Of a stretch of DNA of 64,000 nt, positions 52,009 to 60,823 are shown in pieces (within the stretch, counting starts at the first letter, position 1; every line of letters starts with the position of its first letter). This DNA is from Streptomyces geranii (GTDB taxonomy: Bacteria > Actinomycetota > Actinomycetes > Streptomycetales > Streptomycetaceae). Location of the stretch: positions 52,851 through 116,850 of the forward strand of contig NZ_PJME01000030.1 in NCBI RefSeq assembly GCF_002954775.1, read 5' to 3'. The notes beneath the pieces were generated by a model. The model did no database searches. It had not been told where the DNA came from and worked only from the letters and a program-made list of their open reading frames with translations. A program made the position numbers and the translations under genes.

Positions 52009-52857
52009 TCAGGGTGCCTCCGGTGCGCCCCGCCACAGCCCCGGCACCCGGCCGTCACCCGCGTACATCTGGGTCGCCAGAACCCGTACCGCCGCCGCGA
52101 AGCGGGTCGGGTGGCGGAGGAACTCCATGTGGATGCCGGGGAACTCCACCCAGGCCGCGCCGGTCCTGCGGGCGATCTCGATCGACGGGCGGGCGTAGTA
52201 CGTGCCCCGGTCGTCCGCGCCCGCGCCCAGGACGATGGGGAAGGGGGCCGATCGCAGTGCCGTCTCGTCGGGGTGGAAGGCGGCGAAGGCCGGCCATTCG
52301 TGGGCGAAGAGGTGGTCGGCGTTGGCCAGGAAGCGTTTCCACAGGTCGGGGGGCCAGCGGTAGGAGCCCTCGCCGCGTGTCGTCTCGCCGAAGCGGCGGC
52401 CCGCCGCCGGGGCGCCGCCCGTCCGGTAGCGGGCGGCCACGTCGGTGAAGAAGTCGCGCCCCGGGTCGTCGTCCGGGAGGACGTTCACGGCGGGTGGTTC
52501 GTGGGCGATGAGGCCCACCAGGCACTCCGGGTGCAGGGCGGCCAGTGTCAGGCCGATGATCGCACCGGCGCTGTTGCCGAAGACCAGCGCCCGGCCGCCC
52601 GCGAGTGCGACGGCGAGCGCGTGGGCATCGGCCGCCTGCCGGGCCAGCTCCACGGGGGCGCCCCCGCCGCCCGTGCTGCGCGAGTTGCCGCGCCGGTCGT
52701 AGGTGATCACCGTGAACGCGTCCGCGAGGCCCTCGGCGATCCCGGAGTAGTAACCGGCGTCTCCCCCGGCGCCGCTGATCATCAGCAGGGCCGGGCCGAC
52801 CCCGCGTACCTCGTAGTACAGCTCGGCCCCGTCGACCGCCAGCCTGCCGCTGCGCAC
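52009..52857 (-). CDS. Alpha/beta hydrolase
   Basis: A 282-residue alpha/beta-hydrolase-fold protein. It has LLMISGAGGDAGYYSG (oxyanion loop), VITYDRRGNSRSTG, the nucleophile elbow VFGNSAGAIIG with Ser, and His in FPGIHMEFLRHP. AAGGAGGT lies 9 nt before the GTG at 52857. It is convergent with the transporter genes and divergent from an MFS exporter with palindromes between, so the two may share a regulator that is not in the window. Confidence 0.88.
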   Translation of the reverse strand: MRSGRLAVDGAELYYEVRGVGPALLMISGAGGDAGYYSGIAEGLADAFTVITYDRRGNSRSTGGGGAPVELARQAADAHALAVALAGGRALVFGNSAGAIIGLTLAALHPECLVGLIAHEPPAVNVLPDDDPGRDFFTDVAARYRTGGAPAAGRRFGETTRGEGSYRWPPDLWKRFLANADHLFAHEWPAFAAFHPDETALRSAPFPIVLGAGADDRGTYYARPSIEIARRTGAAWVEFPGIHMEFLRHPTRFAAAVRVLATQMYAGDGRVPGLWRGAPEAP

Positions 52858-52888
52858 GTCCGTACGACCTCCTTAACGACACTTCTTC

Positions 52889-52958
52889 GTATCGATACTT
52901 TGCCGTTTCGATGAAAGTGGTCTAGTCTCGACGAGTCGAGAGTACGAAACCGTTTCGT
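52889..52958. promoter_or_regulatory. Divergent promoter region with three palindromes
   Basis: Three inverted repeats: GTATCGATAC (52889-52898), CTCGACGAGTCGAG (52927-52940) and ACGAAACCGTTTCGT (52944-52958). The last has perfect 7-bp arms. It is AT-richer than its surroundings and lies between the hydrolase and MFS genes. It is probably the operator of a TetR/MarR-type regulator. Confidence 0.6.
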
Positions 52959-53038
52959 TTACGTATTCGTAACCCCTCGACCCCGTCAGTTTCCGAGAGT
53001 CTCCGCTTCACGAGCGACCTTCCCTGGAGTGTGCTCAG

Positions 53039-54550
53039 ATGTCCCAGTCCCTGACCGAAGGCGCCCCGAAGGGCGCCGCGAACGACACGGACAAGGGATC
53101 CGCCGCGCCGAACGCGAGGCGGTGGTGGATCCTCGCGATCATCGGGATCGCGCAGCTGATGGTCGTCCTCGACGCCACCATCGTGAACATCGCCCTCCCG
53201 TCCGCCCAGGCCGACCTCGGCTTCTCCGACGGCAATCGGCAGTGGATCGTCACCGCGTACGCCCTGGCCTTCGCCTCCCTGCTGCTGCTCGGCGGCCGGA
53301 TCGCCGACCTGTTCGGCCGCAAGCCCGCCTTCCTCATCGGCGTCGCCGGATTCGCCGGCGCCTCAGTCCTCGGCGGCGCCGCGAACAGCTTCGAGATGCT
53401 CGTCGTCGCCCGTGCCCTCCAGGGTGTCTTCGGCGCGCTGCTCGCGCCCGCCGCACTCTCCCTCCTCAACACGACCTTCACCGATGTGCGCGAGAAGGCC
53501 CGCGCGTTCAGCGTGTACGGCGCCATCGCCGGCGCCGGCGGCGCGGTGGGCCTGCTCCTCGGCGGTCTGCTGACCGACGCGCTCGACTGGCGCTGGACGC
53601 TCTACGTCAACCTGGTCTTCGCCGTGGTCGCCTTCGCGGGCGGCTGGATCCTGCTCGGCAACCACCGCGACGCCGCCGGCTCCAGGATCGACCTCCCGGG
53701 CACCCTGCTGGTCTCCGGCGGTCTCTTCTCGCTGGTCTACGGCTTCTCCAACGCCGAGAGCCACGACTGGAGTTCGCCGCAGACCTGGGGCTTCCTGATC
53801 GCGGGCGGCCTGCTCCTCGCCGCCTTCGCCTGGTGGCAGACCCGCGCCGAGCACCCGCTGCTGCCGATGCGCGTCCTGCTCGACCGTGACCGCGCCGCCT
53901 CCTTCTTCACGGTGCTCATCTCCGGCGCGGCGATGTTCGGCGTCTTCCTCTTCCTCACCTACTACCTGCAGCTCAACCTCGGCTTCAGCCCGACCAGGAC
54001 CGGCCTGGCCTTCATGCCGATGATGGCCGCCCTGATGGTCGCGGCCCAGGTGTCCACCACCAAGCTCGTGCCCCGCTTCGGCCCCAAGATCATCATCCCG
54101 CTGGGCTTCGCCCTCGGCGCGGCCGGCATGGTCTGGCTGACCGGCATCGACGTCGGCTCGTCCTTCAGCACCGCCGTCCTGCCGCAGCTCATCGTGATCG
54201 GCCTGGGCATGGGCGTGATCATGCCGCCCGCGATGCAGCTGGCGACCAGCGGAATCGGCGCCGAGGACGCGGGCGTGGCCTCCGCGACGGTCAACACGAT
54301 GCAGCAGGTGGGCGGTTCGATCGGTACGGCGCTGCTGAGCACGCTGGCCGCGAGCGCCGCGACCAACTACCTGGCCGGCCGCAACGCGAGCGACAAGCTG
54401 GTCCAGGCCCAGTCGACGATCGAGAGCTACACCACCGCCTTCTGGTGGTCGGCCGGCTTCTTCGCCGCGGGCGCCCTGATCACCTTCTTCCTCTACCGCC
54501 CGGGCGTCCCCGCCCAGGACGAGAACGCCGCACCGGTCGTCCACATGTGA
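53039..54550 (+). CDS. MFS exporter, DHA2 (EmrB/QacA) family
   Basis: A 503-residue transporter with about fourteen hydrophobic segments. Motif A is GGRIADLFGRKPAFL; the family start is AQLMVVLDATIVNIALPSAQ, and motif C-like GAIAGAGGAVGLLLGG is present. Such pumps expel drugs or dyes by proton antiport. GGAG lies 9 nt before the ATG at 53039. It is followed by a terminator and is divergent from the alpha/beta hydrolase gene. Confidence 0.93.
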   Translation: MSQSLTEGAPKGAANDTDKGSAAPNARRWWILAIIGIAQLMVVLDATIVNIALPSAQADLGFSDGNRQWIVTAYALAFASLLLLGGRIADLFGRKPAFLIGVAGFAGASVLGGAANSFEMLVVARALQGVFGALLAPAALSLLNTTFTDVREKARAFSVYGAIAGAGGAVGLLLGGLLTDALDWRWTLYVNLVFAVVAFAGGWILLGNHRDAAGSRIDLPGTLLVSGGLFSLVYGFSNAESHDWSSPQTWGFLIAGGLLLAAFAWWQTRAEHPLLPMRVLLDRDRAASFFTVLISGAAMFGVFLFLTYYLQLNLGFSPTRTGLAFMPMMAALMVAAQVSTTKLVPRFGPKIIIPLGFALGAAGMVWLTGIDVGSSFSTAVLPQLIVIGLGMGVIMPPAMQLATSGIGAEDAGVASATVNTMQQVGGSIGTALLSTLAASAATNYLAGRNASDKLVQAQSTIESYTTAFWWSAGFFAAGALITFFLYRPGVPAQDENAAPVVHM

Positions 54551-54570
54551 CCCACCGGGTTCCCCAGGCC

Positions 54571-54606
54571 GAGGGGCCGCCGTCTTCAGGGAGACGGCGG
54601 CCCCTC
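54571..54606. terminator. Terminator after the MFS gene
   Basis: GAGGGGCCGCCGTCT and AGACGGCGGCCCCTC form a perfect 15-bp stem around a 6-nt loop. Confidence 0.88.
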
Positions 54607-54646
54607 TCGGCTGTCGCGACACGCGCCGCGCTGCCATGGTGAAGGG

Positions 54647-55141
54647 ATGCGCAAACCGGCGGCGGCCCTGGGCAGTTCACTCTTCCTCGCACTCGCCCCC
54701 GGCACCGTGGCGATCCTGGTGCCGTGGTGGCTGACGGGCTGGCATACGGGTGACTGGTGGCCGCCCCTGCGCCTGCTCGGCCTGCTCCCGCTCGCGGCGG
54801 GCACGGCCGTCCTGCTGTCGGCCTTCGTCCGCTTCGCCACCGAGGGCCTGGGCACCCCGGCCCCGGTCGCCCCCACCGAGCACCTGGTCGTCGGCGGCCT
54901 CTACCGCTACGTACGCAACCCGATGTACGTGGCTGTCGTGGCCGTCGTCGTGGGGCAGGCGCTGCTGCTCGCCCGGCCGGTCCTGTTCACGTACGGCGCC
55001 TGCGCCGGCCTGCTGATGTGGGCGTTCGCGCGCTGGTACGAGGAGCCGGCGCTGGCCGACAGGTTCGGTGCCGAGTACGAGGGTTACCGGCGGTCGGTAC
55101 CGGGCTGGTGGCCGCGACCGCGCCCCTGGCAGGGCGAGTGA
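54647..55141 (+). CDS. Isoprenylcysteine carboxyl methyltransferase-like membrane protein
   Basis: A 164-residue membrane protein with four hydrophobic segments and the ICMT/PEMT-type SAM-binding C-terminus (GLYRYVRNPMYVAVVAVVVG, WYEEPALADRFGAEYEGYRR). These act on lipids or lipidated substrates; bacterial members are mostly uncharacterised. AAGGG is directly before the ATG, so the transcript may be leaderless. It stands alone between the MFS terminator and the STAS gene. Confidence 0.85.
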   Translation: MRKPAAALGSSLFLALAPGTVAILVPWWLTGWHTGDWWPPLRLLGLLPLAAGTAVLLSAFVRFATEGLGTPAPVAPTEHLVVGGLYRYVRNPMYVAVVAVVVGQALLLARPVLFTYGACAGLLMWAFARWYEEPALADRFGAEYEGYRRSVPGWWPRPRPWQGE

Positions 55142-55290
55142 GTGCACGCCACACGGAAACGTCAACCGTTGTGGCCGTAATTCACCTTGTCGAGTGAACC
55201 AGATCTTGCGGGCGGCGCATCAGGGATGGTCACGGCTCCGCCGGGGTAGTTTCCGAGATCGAATGCGCCCCCTGCAGAGGTGGAGCAGCC

Positions 55291-55704
55291 ATGACGCCGG
55301 AAGCCGACGACCGTATCCCCGGGCCGCCCGAGCGCACGGACTCCGACCCGGACTCGTCCGGAGCCGCGCCGCCGACGGCCAATCCGTATGCCCGTACGCG
55401 CAGGCGCGGACCGTTCACCGTCGTCGAGGTCTCCGGCGAGATCGACCTGGCGACCGCGGGCTTCCTCGCCGAGCAGCTGGACGCCGCGACCTCGCGCCCC
55501 GACCCGGACGTCCTGGTCGACCTCCGCGGGGTCGGTTTCTTCGACTGCTCGGGCCTGCGCGAACTGTGCCGGGCGGAAAGCCGGGCCCGCGAGCGCGGCG
55601 GACGCCTGCGCCTGGTCTCGGACACTCCCCGCCTCCACCGCCTGCTGCGCGCGTCGGGCCTGCTGCACCGCTTCCCGCCCCTCCCCCGGATCCCCGAGGA
55701 GTGA
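55291..55704 (+). CDS. STAS-domain anti-sigma factor antagonist
   Basis: A 137-residue protein. A disordered N-terminus of about 45 residues precedes a SpoIIAA-type STAS domain (FTVVEVSGEIDLATAGFLAE, VDLRGVGFFDCSGLRELCRA). The Ser in FDCSGL is the phosphorylation site by anti-sigma kinases and the target of SpoIIE-type phosphatases such as the two encoded at 38-43 kb, although no link is shown. GGAG precedes the ATG at 55291. Confidence 0.92.
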   Translation: MTPEADDRIPGPPERTDSDPDSSGAAPPTANPYARTRRRGPFTVVEVSGEIDLATAGFLAEQLDAATSRPDPDVLVDLRGVGFFDCSGLRELCRAESRARERGGRLRLVSDTPRLHRLLRASGLLHRFPPLPRIPEE

Positions 55705-55732
55705 TCCGCGGCCACCCTCCCCTTTTCCGCAC

Positions 55733-55777
55733 GTTCCACAGATTCCAGATGTTCCAGATATTCCAGATGTTCCACAT
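55733..55777. repeat. Five tandem 9-bp repeats
   Basis: Five consecutive units of RTTCCASAK, such as GTTCCACAG, ATTCCAGAT and GTTCCAGAT, alternating A and G at position 1. It lies 29 bp after the STAS stop. The low GC makes it stand out. It could be a cooperative protein-binding array or replication slippage. Confidence 0.8.
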
Positions 55778-55911
55778 GCCAAGGGCCGGTCGGCGGCCCC
55801 ACACCACCGACCGGCCCCGCTACGAGATCGCGCGGCACCCCGCGACACAGGTTCCGCACTCCCCATCCGCGAGCGACCTGCGATGCTCACGGAGGCGCGC
55901 GACCCCGGTCC

Positions 55912-56346
55912 CTAGAACGTGAAGAGAGCTGTCCCGTAGGTGCTCTTCACGCACTCGTTCGCGAAAGTCCGCTCGTAGGCGACCCGCTGGCCGCGCCACA
56001 CGCCCTCGACGGTGACGACCACCGGGTCGTACTGCTTGGTGCACTTCACGTCGTCTCTCGCCGCGAGGACGTCGAGGTCCCCGCCGGCGGCCCGGAGTTC
56101 GGCGCAGGCCTCGGTGGCGGCCGGGTGCGTGCCCGAGGCCGTCGGCGCACAGGTCAGGGTGACGGCACGCTCGGGGGTGACGGCCGCCGAGGCCTCGCCG
56201 TGGCCCACGGTGAGCACCAGGGCCGAGGGGGCGTAGAGCCCGGAGAGGGTGGGGCCCGGGGCGGCGACGGCGGCCCCGGCGAGGGGGCCGCAGACGGCGG
56301 TGGCCGTCATGGTAAGGGTCGCTGCCCAGCGCGCGGTGTTCGGCAT
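55912..56346 (-). CDS. Streptomyces subtilisin inhibitor-like protein, P1 Lys
   Basis: A 144-residue secreted serine-protease inhibitor. The signal peptide ends near VAAPG. The mature part has LYAPSALVLTVGHGE, ERAVTLTCAP, the second Cys in TEACAEL, and the reactive loop DVKCTKQYDPV followed by NECVKS; four Cys make the two usual disulfides. Alignment to classical SSI (loop CPM-VYDPV) places Lys at P1, which predicts inhibition of trypsin-like rather than subtilisin-like enzymes. GGAAGG lies 9 nt before the ATG at 56346. Confidence 0.93.
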   Translation of the reverse strand: MPNTARWAATLTMTATAVCGPLAGAAVAAPGPTLSGLYAPSALVLTVGHGEASAAVTPERAVTLTCAPTASGTHPAATEACAELRAAGGDLDVLAARDDVKCTKQYDPVVVTVEGVWRGQRVAYERTFANECVKSTYGTALFTF

Positions 56347-56841
56347 TGTGTGCATCCTTCCGCTCAGTTCGAATGCGAATCGAAGGTCCAACGGTCCGCA
56401 TGGGTGCTCGATCCCAGCCGGTCGGGCCGGATCGGCGAGCGTGAGTCTGCCGAGTCCGGCGCCGAAACTCATCTCGACCCCATGCATTTCGGTAACCTTG
56501 CGTATTGAATCAGTGGCGTGAAGTTACGCGACTCGAACGCCTGAAGCCCGTAACTGGGCGCCCGTTGATCGCCCGGGGCGACCGACTGGCCGGATTCACC
56601 GGTGTTTTTAATCGGCCTGAAACATTCCGATTCGACTGCCACCCCCCTGGCACATCCATCCATGAAGGCCCCGGAAGATGGATGAAACATCCCCTGGCGC
56701 GACCCCGACCAGGCCCCCTACGGTCGGCAGACCACCCATGGACGCCATGCGCCTCCGCCGCACACCCAGCGGCGACGGCAGGCCTCCCCGCCCGCCCGCG
56801 CCACAACGCGCTCCACCGCCGATCCCCCGCTGGAGCCCCCC
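56347..56841. other. Intergenic region between inhibitor and permease
   Basis: About 495 bp of divergent spacer. The part from 56470 to 56660 is less GC-rich and likely contains the promoters. I see no gene or strong palindrome apart from a weak CATCCAT/ATGGATG pair near 56655-56685. Confidence 0.4.
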
Positions 56842-58446
56842 TTGCCGTCCTCACCACCGCCCCCGTCCCCCGCGCCGCCGGCCCTCACCGAGGTCGAGAC
56901 GCACGGCGTCGAACGCATTCCCGACGCGGACCGCACCGCGACCCCGCTCGACCTGTTCCGGGTCGCGTTCGGCGGCGCCAACACCTTCTCCACCTGTGTC
57001 CTCGGCGCCTTCCCCATCCTGTTCGGCCTCTCCTTCTGGCAGGGCCTCGCCGCCACGCTCCTCGGGGTGGTCGCGGGCGCGCTGATCCTCTGCCCGATGG
57101 CGGTCTTCGGCCCGGTCAACGGCACGAACAACGCGGTCTCGTCCTCCGCCCACCTGGGCGTCCACGGCCGAGTGGTGGGCTCCTTCCTCTCCCTCCTCAC
57201 CGCTGTCGCCTTCTTCTCCATCTCGGTGTGGAGCTCCGGCGACGCCCTGGTCGGCGGCGCCCACCGGCTGTTCGGCCTGCCGCGCGGCGATGTGTCGTAC
57301 GGCGTCGCCTACGCGCTCTTCGCCGGTCTGGTGCTGGCGGTGTGCGTGTACGGGTTCCGGTTCATGTTGTTCGTCAACAAGATCGCGGTGCTGTCGGCGA
57401 CGGTGCTGTTCCTGGTCGGCGCGGTCGCGTTCGCCGGTGACTTCGACCCGTCGTACGCCGGTGTCTTCACCGACTCGGCGGACGCGGCGACGCAGGACCT
57501 GTTCTGGCCGTCCTTCATCGGCGCCGCGCTGATAGTCCTCTCCAACCCGGTGTCGTTCGGGGCGTTCCTGGGCGACTGGTCGCGCTACATCCCGGCGGAC
57601 ACCCCGCGCCGCAGGGTGATCGGGGCGGCGTTCCTGTCGCAGGTCGCGACGCTGCTGCCGTTCGTGTTCGGCCTGGCGACGGCGAGCATCATCGCGACGA
57701 AGGCCCCCGACTACGTCGATCCGGCCGCACCGGACTTCGTGGGCGGTCTGCTGGCCATCTCCCCCGGCTGGTTCTTCCTGCCGGTGTGCCTGCTGGCACT
57801 GATCGGCGGCATGTCGACAGGCACCACGTCGCTGTACGGGACCGGCCTCGACTTCTCGTCGGTGTTCCCCCGGCTGTCGCGGGTCCGGGCAACCGTGCTG
57901 GTCGGTGTGCTGTCGATCGCGTTCATCTTCGTGGGCCGGTTCGGGTTCGACCTCGTGCGGTCCATCTCGACGTTCGCCACGATGATCATCACGTGCACGA
58001 CGCCGTGGATGGTGGTGATGATCCTGGGCTTCTACACCCGGCGCGGCTGGTACGACCCGGACGCCCTCCAGGTCTTCAACCGGCGTCAGCGGGGCGGCCG
58101 TTACTGGTTCGCGCACGGCTGGAACTGGCGGGGCATGACCGCGTGGTGGGTCGCCGCGGTGATCGGCGTGCTCTTCACCAACATCCCCGGTCAGTTCGTC
58201 GGCCCGCTGGGGGACCTGGCGAACGGCATCGACATCAGCCTGCCGCTGTCCCTGGCGGTGTCGGCGGTCCTGTTCCTGACGCTGCTGCGGGTGTTCCCGG
58301 AACCTCGGGCGGTGTACGGCCCGGAGGGGGCACGGCTGGCGCGGACGGTCGAGGTCCCGGTGCCGCCGGTGACGGGCCCGGGGGCAGAGGCAGAGGCAGG
58401 CGGTGACGATCTACCGTCTCCGGCGCTCACCACCGAGAGCAACTGA
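56842..58446 (+). CDS. NCS1-family cytosine/purine permease
   Basis: A 534-residue permease with about twelve hydrophobic segments. Family blocks include FRVAFGGANTFSTCVLGAFP near the first helix, FGPVNGTNNAVSSSAHLGVH, NPVSFGAFLGDWSRYIP, and GGMSTGTTSLYGTGLDFSS. It should import a nucleobase or related compound with protons or sodium. TTG at 56842 has TGGAG 6 nt upstream. Its 3' end abuts a palindromic repeat element. Confidence 0.9.
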   Translation: MPSSPPPPSPAPPALTEVETHGVERIPDADRTATPLDLFRVAFGGANTFSTCVLGAFPILFGLSFWQGLAATLLGVVAGALILCPMAVFGPVNGTNNAVSSSAHLGVHGRVVGSFLSLLTAVAFFSISVWSSGDALVGGAHRLFGLPRGDVSYGVAYALFAGLVLAVCVYGFRFMLFVNKIAVLSATVLFLVGAVAFAGDFDPSYAGVFTDSADAATQDLFWPSFIGAALIVLSNPVSFGAFLGDWSRYIPADTPRRRVIGAAFLSQVATLLPFVFGLATASIIATKAPDYVDPAAPDFVGGLLAISPGWFFLPVCLLALIGGMSTGTTSLYGTGLDFSSVFPRLSRVRATVLVGVLSIAFIFVGRFGFDLVRSISTFATMIITCTTPWMVVMILGFYTRRGWYDPDALQVFNRRQRGGRYWFAHGWNWRGMTAWWVAAVIGVLFTNIPGQFVGPLGDLANGIDISLPLSLAVSAVLFLTLLRVFPEPRAVYGPEGARLARTVEVPVPPVTGPGAEAEAGGDDLPSPALTTESN

Positions 58447-58452
58447 GCCCAG

Positions 58453-58700
58453 ACCTTTCCTCGCCCCCGCCGCCCCTACCCGTCCCATCCTCGGGGGCTC
58501 CGCCCCCGAACCCCCGCTATCGCGCTGAACGCGCTCGTCCTCAAGCGCCGGACGGGCTGAGGGGTGCCGGCCTGGGCTGCAGATGGTGGCGGCCGGCGCT
58601 TGGTTTTTCAGCCCGTCCGGCGTTTGAGGACAAGCGGGGGGTCTGGGGCGGCAGCCCCCAGGGATGGGAACGGGTAGGGGCGGCGGGGGCGAGGAAAGGT
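58453..58700. repeat. 248-bp palindromic intergenic repeat element
   Basis: Perfect 31-bp terminal inverted repeats (58453-58483 and 58670-58700, rich in CGCCCCCGCCGCCCC). A nested second pair of about 22 bp at 58539-58560 and 58608-58629 differs at one position (CCTCAAGCGCC versus CCTCAAACGCC). It lies between convergent genes. A third, partial copy of the outer arm lies at 63895-63957. Confidence 0.85.
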
Positions 58701-58722
58701 TGTTCGGGCACCCGAGCCCGCC

Positions 58723-60372
58723 CTACCTCGGGGCCGCCTCCACCTGTGCCGCCTTCCCCCGCGGCCCCCCTATCGACAGCGAACCAGGACTCGCCGTCAC
58801 CACATCCGTCAGCCAGCGCTGCTCCGCCGAGCCGTTCCGCACCTTCACCACCACATCCGTGTCCGGATCGTCGGACGCCGGAGCCACCGCCAGGCCTTCC
58901 TCCCAGCGGGGCAGCAACTCGCCCCGCACGGTGAGGTCGTAGCGGACGTCGTCCGCCCGTGACGTGGACGCCGCCGCGCAGCGGCCGAGGATCACGACGC
59001 CCGCGTCCGCGTGCGAGTCCAGGCACAGGTCGGGGTTGGCGACACTGCGCAACAGCCCGTCGTCCTCGTACGTCCACAGCTGGGTCCACGCCGTCGAGCA
59101 GGACGCCAGCCTCGTGGTGGCGCCGGCTACCGCCTTTCCGCCCCGGATGTCGAGGCACAGGTCGGCGGTGACATTGCGCAGCCGGGTCTGCCGGGCGGCG
59201 GTCGGGTTGCTGCCCGTGCCGGGCGGTGAGGAGGACACTGCGGGCGGAGTCGGCGAGGCGTCGGGTACCGGGGCGCGTCCGCCGGTCGCGCTGGAGGAGG
59301 CGGCCGGGTCGGCGCCGCTGCCGTCCTTCGGCCACAGCCCGCTGCCCAGGACGACCGCGAGGACCACCGCAGAGGCGAGGCCCACGCTGGTGAACAGGGT
59401 CCGTCTGTTCCGGACCCCGCCGGGGACCGAGCCGCGCTGGGACGGAATCCGGGACAGCAGGCGCCCCCGGCCGACGGCGATGCCCCCGCCTTTGCCGCCG
59501 TGCCGCGCATGCCCCCGTACCCGCGTACCCCCCTGGCTGCGCGACGGGCGCGAGTCGAGATAGCGACGGGCGCCCCAGCCGAGCACCGCCTCCGCGAGGA
59601 GCGTGCCCAGGCTCCCCTCGAAATGGCTCAACTGCTCGGCGGCGTAACGGCAGTAGCGGCACTCCATCAGATGCTGCTGCACATCGGGCAGCAGTGCGCC
59701 GCCGCGCCGGATGGGAATGTCGAGAAGCCGGTTGTAGAACCGGCAGTCCTTGGACGGCGCGAGTTCCCGGTGGGCGCGTACACAGCCCTCGCGGAATTGT
59801 TCGCGGGCCTGTTCCAAAGAGGCCGCCGCCGTATCCGTGTCCATGCCAAGAAGAACGGCGGGGACATTCATCGGATCGGCTTCCACCTCGACGTGCCACA
59901 GCAGACACTGCGCGAGTCCGGGAAGGGACTGGAAGGAACGTTCCGCGAGCTTGCGGTTTTCCGGCGTCATGGACTTCGCCGCGCGCATACCGCGACCGCC
60001 CGCCGGTTTCCGCAGATCGGGCAGCACATCGGATATGCGGTCGTCGGCGGCCCAGCCCCGGACGGTGTCGCGGACGGCGACGAGGAAACGGGGGCGCAGT
60101 GCCACGGCCGACTCGGCCCGCATCACCCGCTCCAGGACCTGGTGGAAGGCGGCGGCGGTGACCATGGAGGCGGCCTGGGCCGAGGTGGCGAGGCAGATGA
60201 CCGCGTACTCGTGGGTCGCCTGCCAGTGCCGCGCGGTCAGCAGGGCGACGGCGGGGCCGGTCTCGCCCTCCGGCCTGCTTCTGAGCTGGGCGGCGAGACT
60301 CTCGTCCGATTCCCCCGGAACCCCACCGGAGTACGGGGGGTAGGACGGACGAGGAGGGTGGGGGGTGGGCAC
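58723..60372 (-). CDS. Ricin-type lectin membrane protein with sigma-like and zinc-finger segments
   Basis: A 549-residue protein of unusual layout. An N-terminal helical region (LLTARHWQATHEYAVICLAT, about 50-100) resembles sigma-factor region 2. A zinc-finger-like motif HLMECRYCRYAAEQL (His-x3-Cys-x2-Cys, about 240-255) recalls anti-sigma factors. One membrane helix (LFTSVGLASAVVLAVVLG, about 328-345) is followed by a Ser/Pro linker and a ricin-B-type beta-trefoil (CLDIRGGKAV, QLWTYEDDGLLRS, LCLDSHAD). The lectin would be outside, the rest inside. The GTG at 60372 with GGAAGG about 10 nt upstream is preferred to the GTG at 60393. Function is unknown. Confidence 0.8.
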   Translation of the reverse strand: MPTPHPPRPSYPPYSGGVPGESDESLAAQLRSRPEGETGPAVALLTARHWQATHEYAVICLATSAQAASMVTAAAFHQVLERVMRAESAVALRPRFLVAVRDTVRGWAADDRISDVLPDLRKPAGGRGMRAAKSMTPENRKLAERSFQSLPGLAQCLLWHVEVEADPMNVPAVLLGMDTDTAAASLEQAREQFREGCVRAHRELAPSKDCRFYNRLLDIPIRRGGALLPDVQQHLMECRYCRYAAEQLSHFEGSLGTLLAEAVLGWGARRYLDSRPSRSQGGTRVRGHARHGGKGGGIAVGRGRLLSRIPSQRGSVPGGVRNRRTLFTSVGLASAVVLAVVLGSGLWPKDGSGADPAASSSATGGRAPVPDASPTPPAVSSSPPGTGSNPTAARQTRLRNVTADLCLDIRGGKAVAGATTRLASCSTAWTQLWTYEDDGLLRSVANPDLCLDSHADAGVVILGRCAAASTSRADDVRYDLTVRGELLPRWEEGLAVAPASDDPDTDVVVKVRNGSAEQRWLTDVVTASPGSLSIGGPRGKAAQVEAAPR

Positions 60373-60823
60373 TGAGCGGTTTCCTTCCCACACGCGGATG
60401 ACTCACAGACCTGCGGATGACTCACAGACCTTCCGGGAAACGGCCCGGACGAATCCGCGCGCGGACCGGCGGCTTTGTGTCCCCCCGCCCCCGGTCCGGC
60501 CATTCCCCCTGCATAGGTAGTTCACCTTTGCACAAGTCACTCACGGCCAACAAGGCACTTGAGCAACATCCATTTCTTGAAGGGAAGTCAGCGAAGGAAA
60601 GTCGGCGACATCTTTCGGGTCTTTTCCCGCGCCCCGTGTGAACCCGACGCACGCGCCGGTGCGTCGCGCACGCTCCCGGCGTGCGCGACGGTGTAGTCCA
60701 CTGGAACCCGGCCCTTCCTCGGAGGCCACGCGCGGGACGGCGGCACTTCCGCGCGAAACGGCCGCCGGCCCCGTTCCTCCCGCCCTCGGTCGGCGGCCCC
60801 GAGGGCGGGCCCGGCCGCGCTGC
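60373..60823. other. Intergenic region with hairpin
   Basis: About 450 bp without a supported gene. A perfect 11-bp stem (GTCGCGCACGC with GCGTGCGCGAC) lies at 60663-60689, probably the terminator of the toxin-antitoxin operon on the - strand. The region at 60500-60600 is AT-richer and may hold the lectin-gene promoter. Confidence 0.5.

Noticed and set aside
60422..60652. 76-residue minus-strand frame between lectin and toxin genes
   Set aside because: No ribosome site or family similarity; it overlaps probable promoter DNA.
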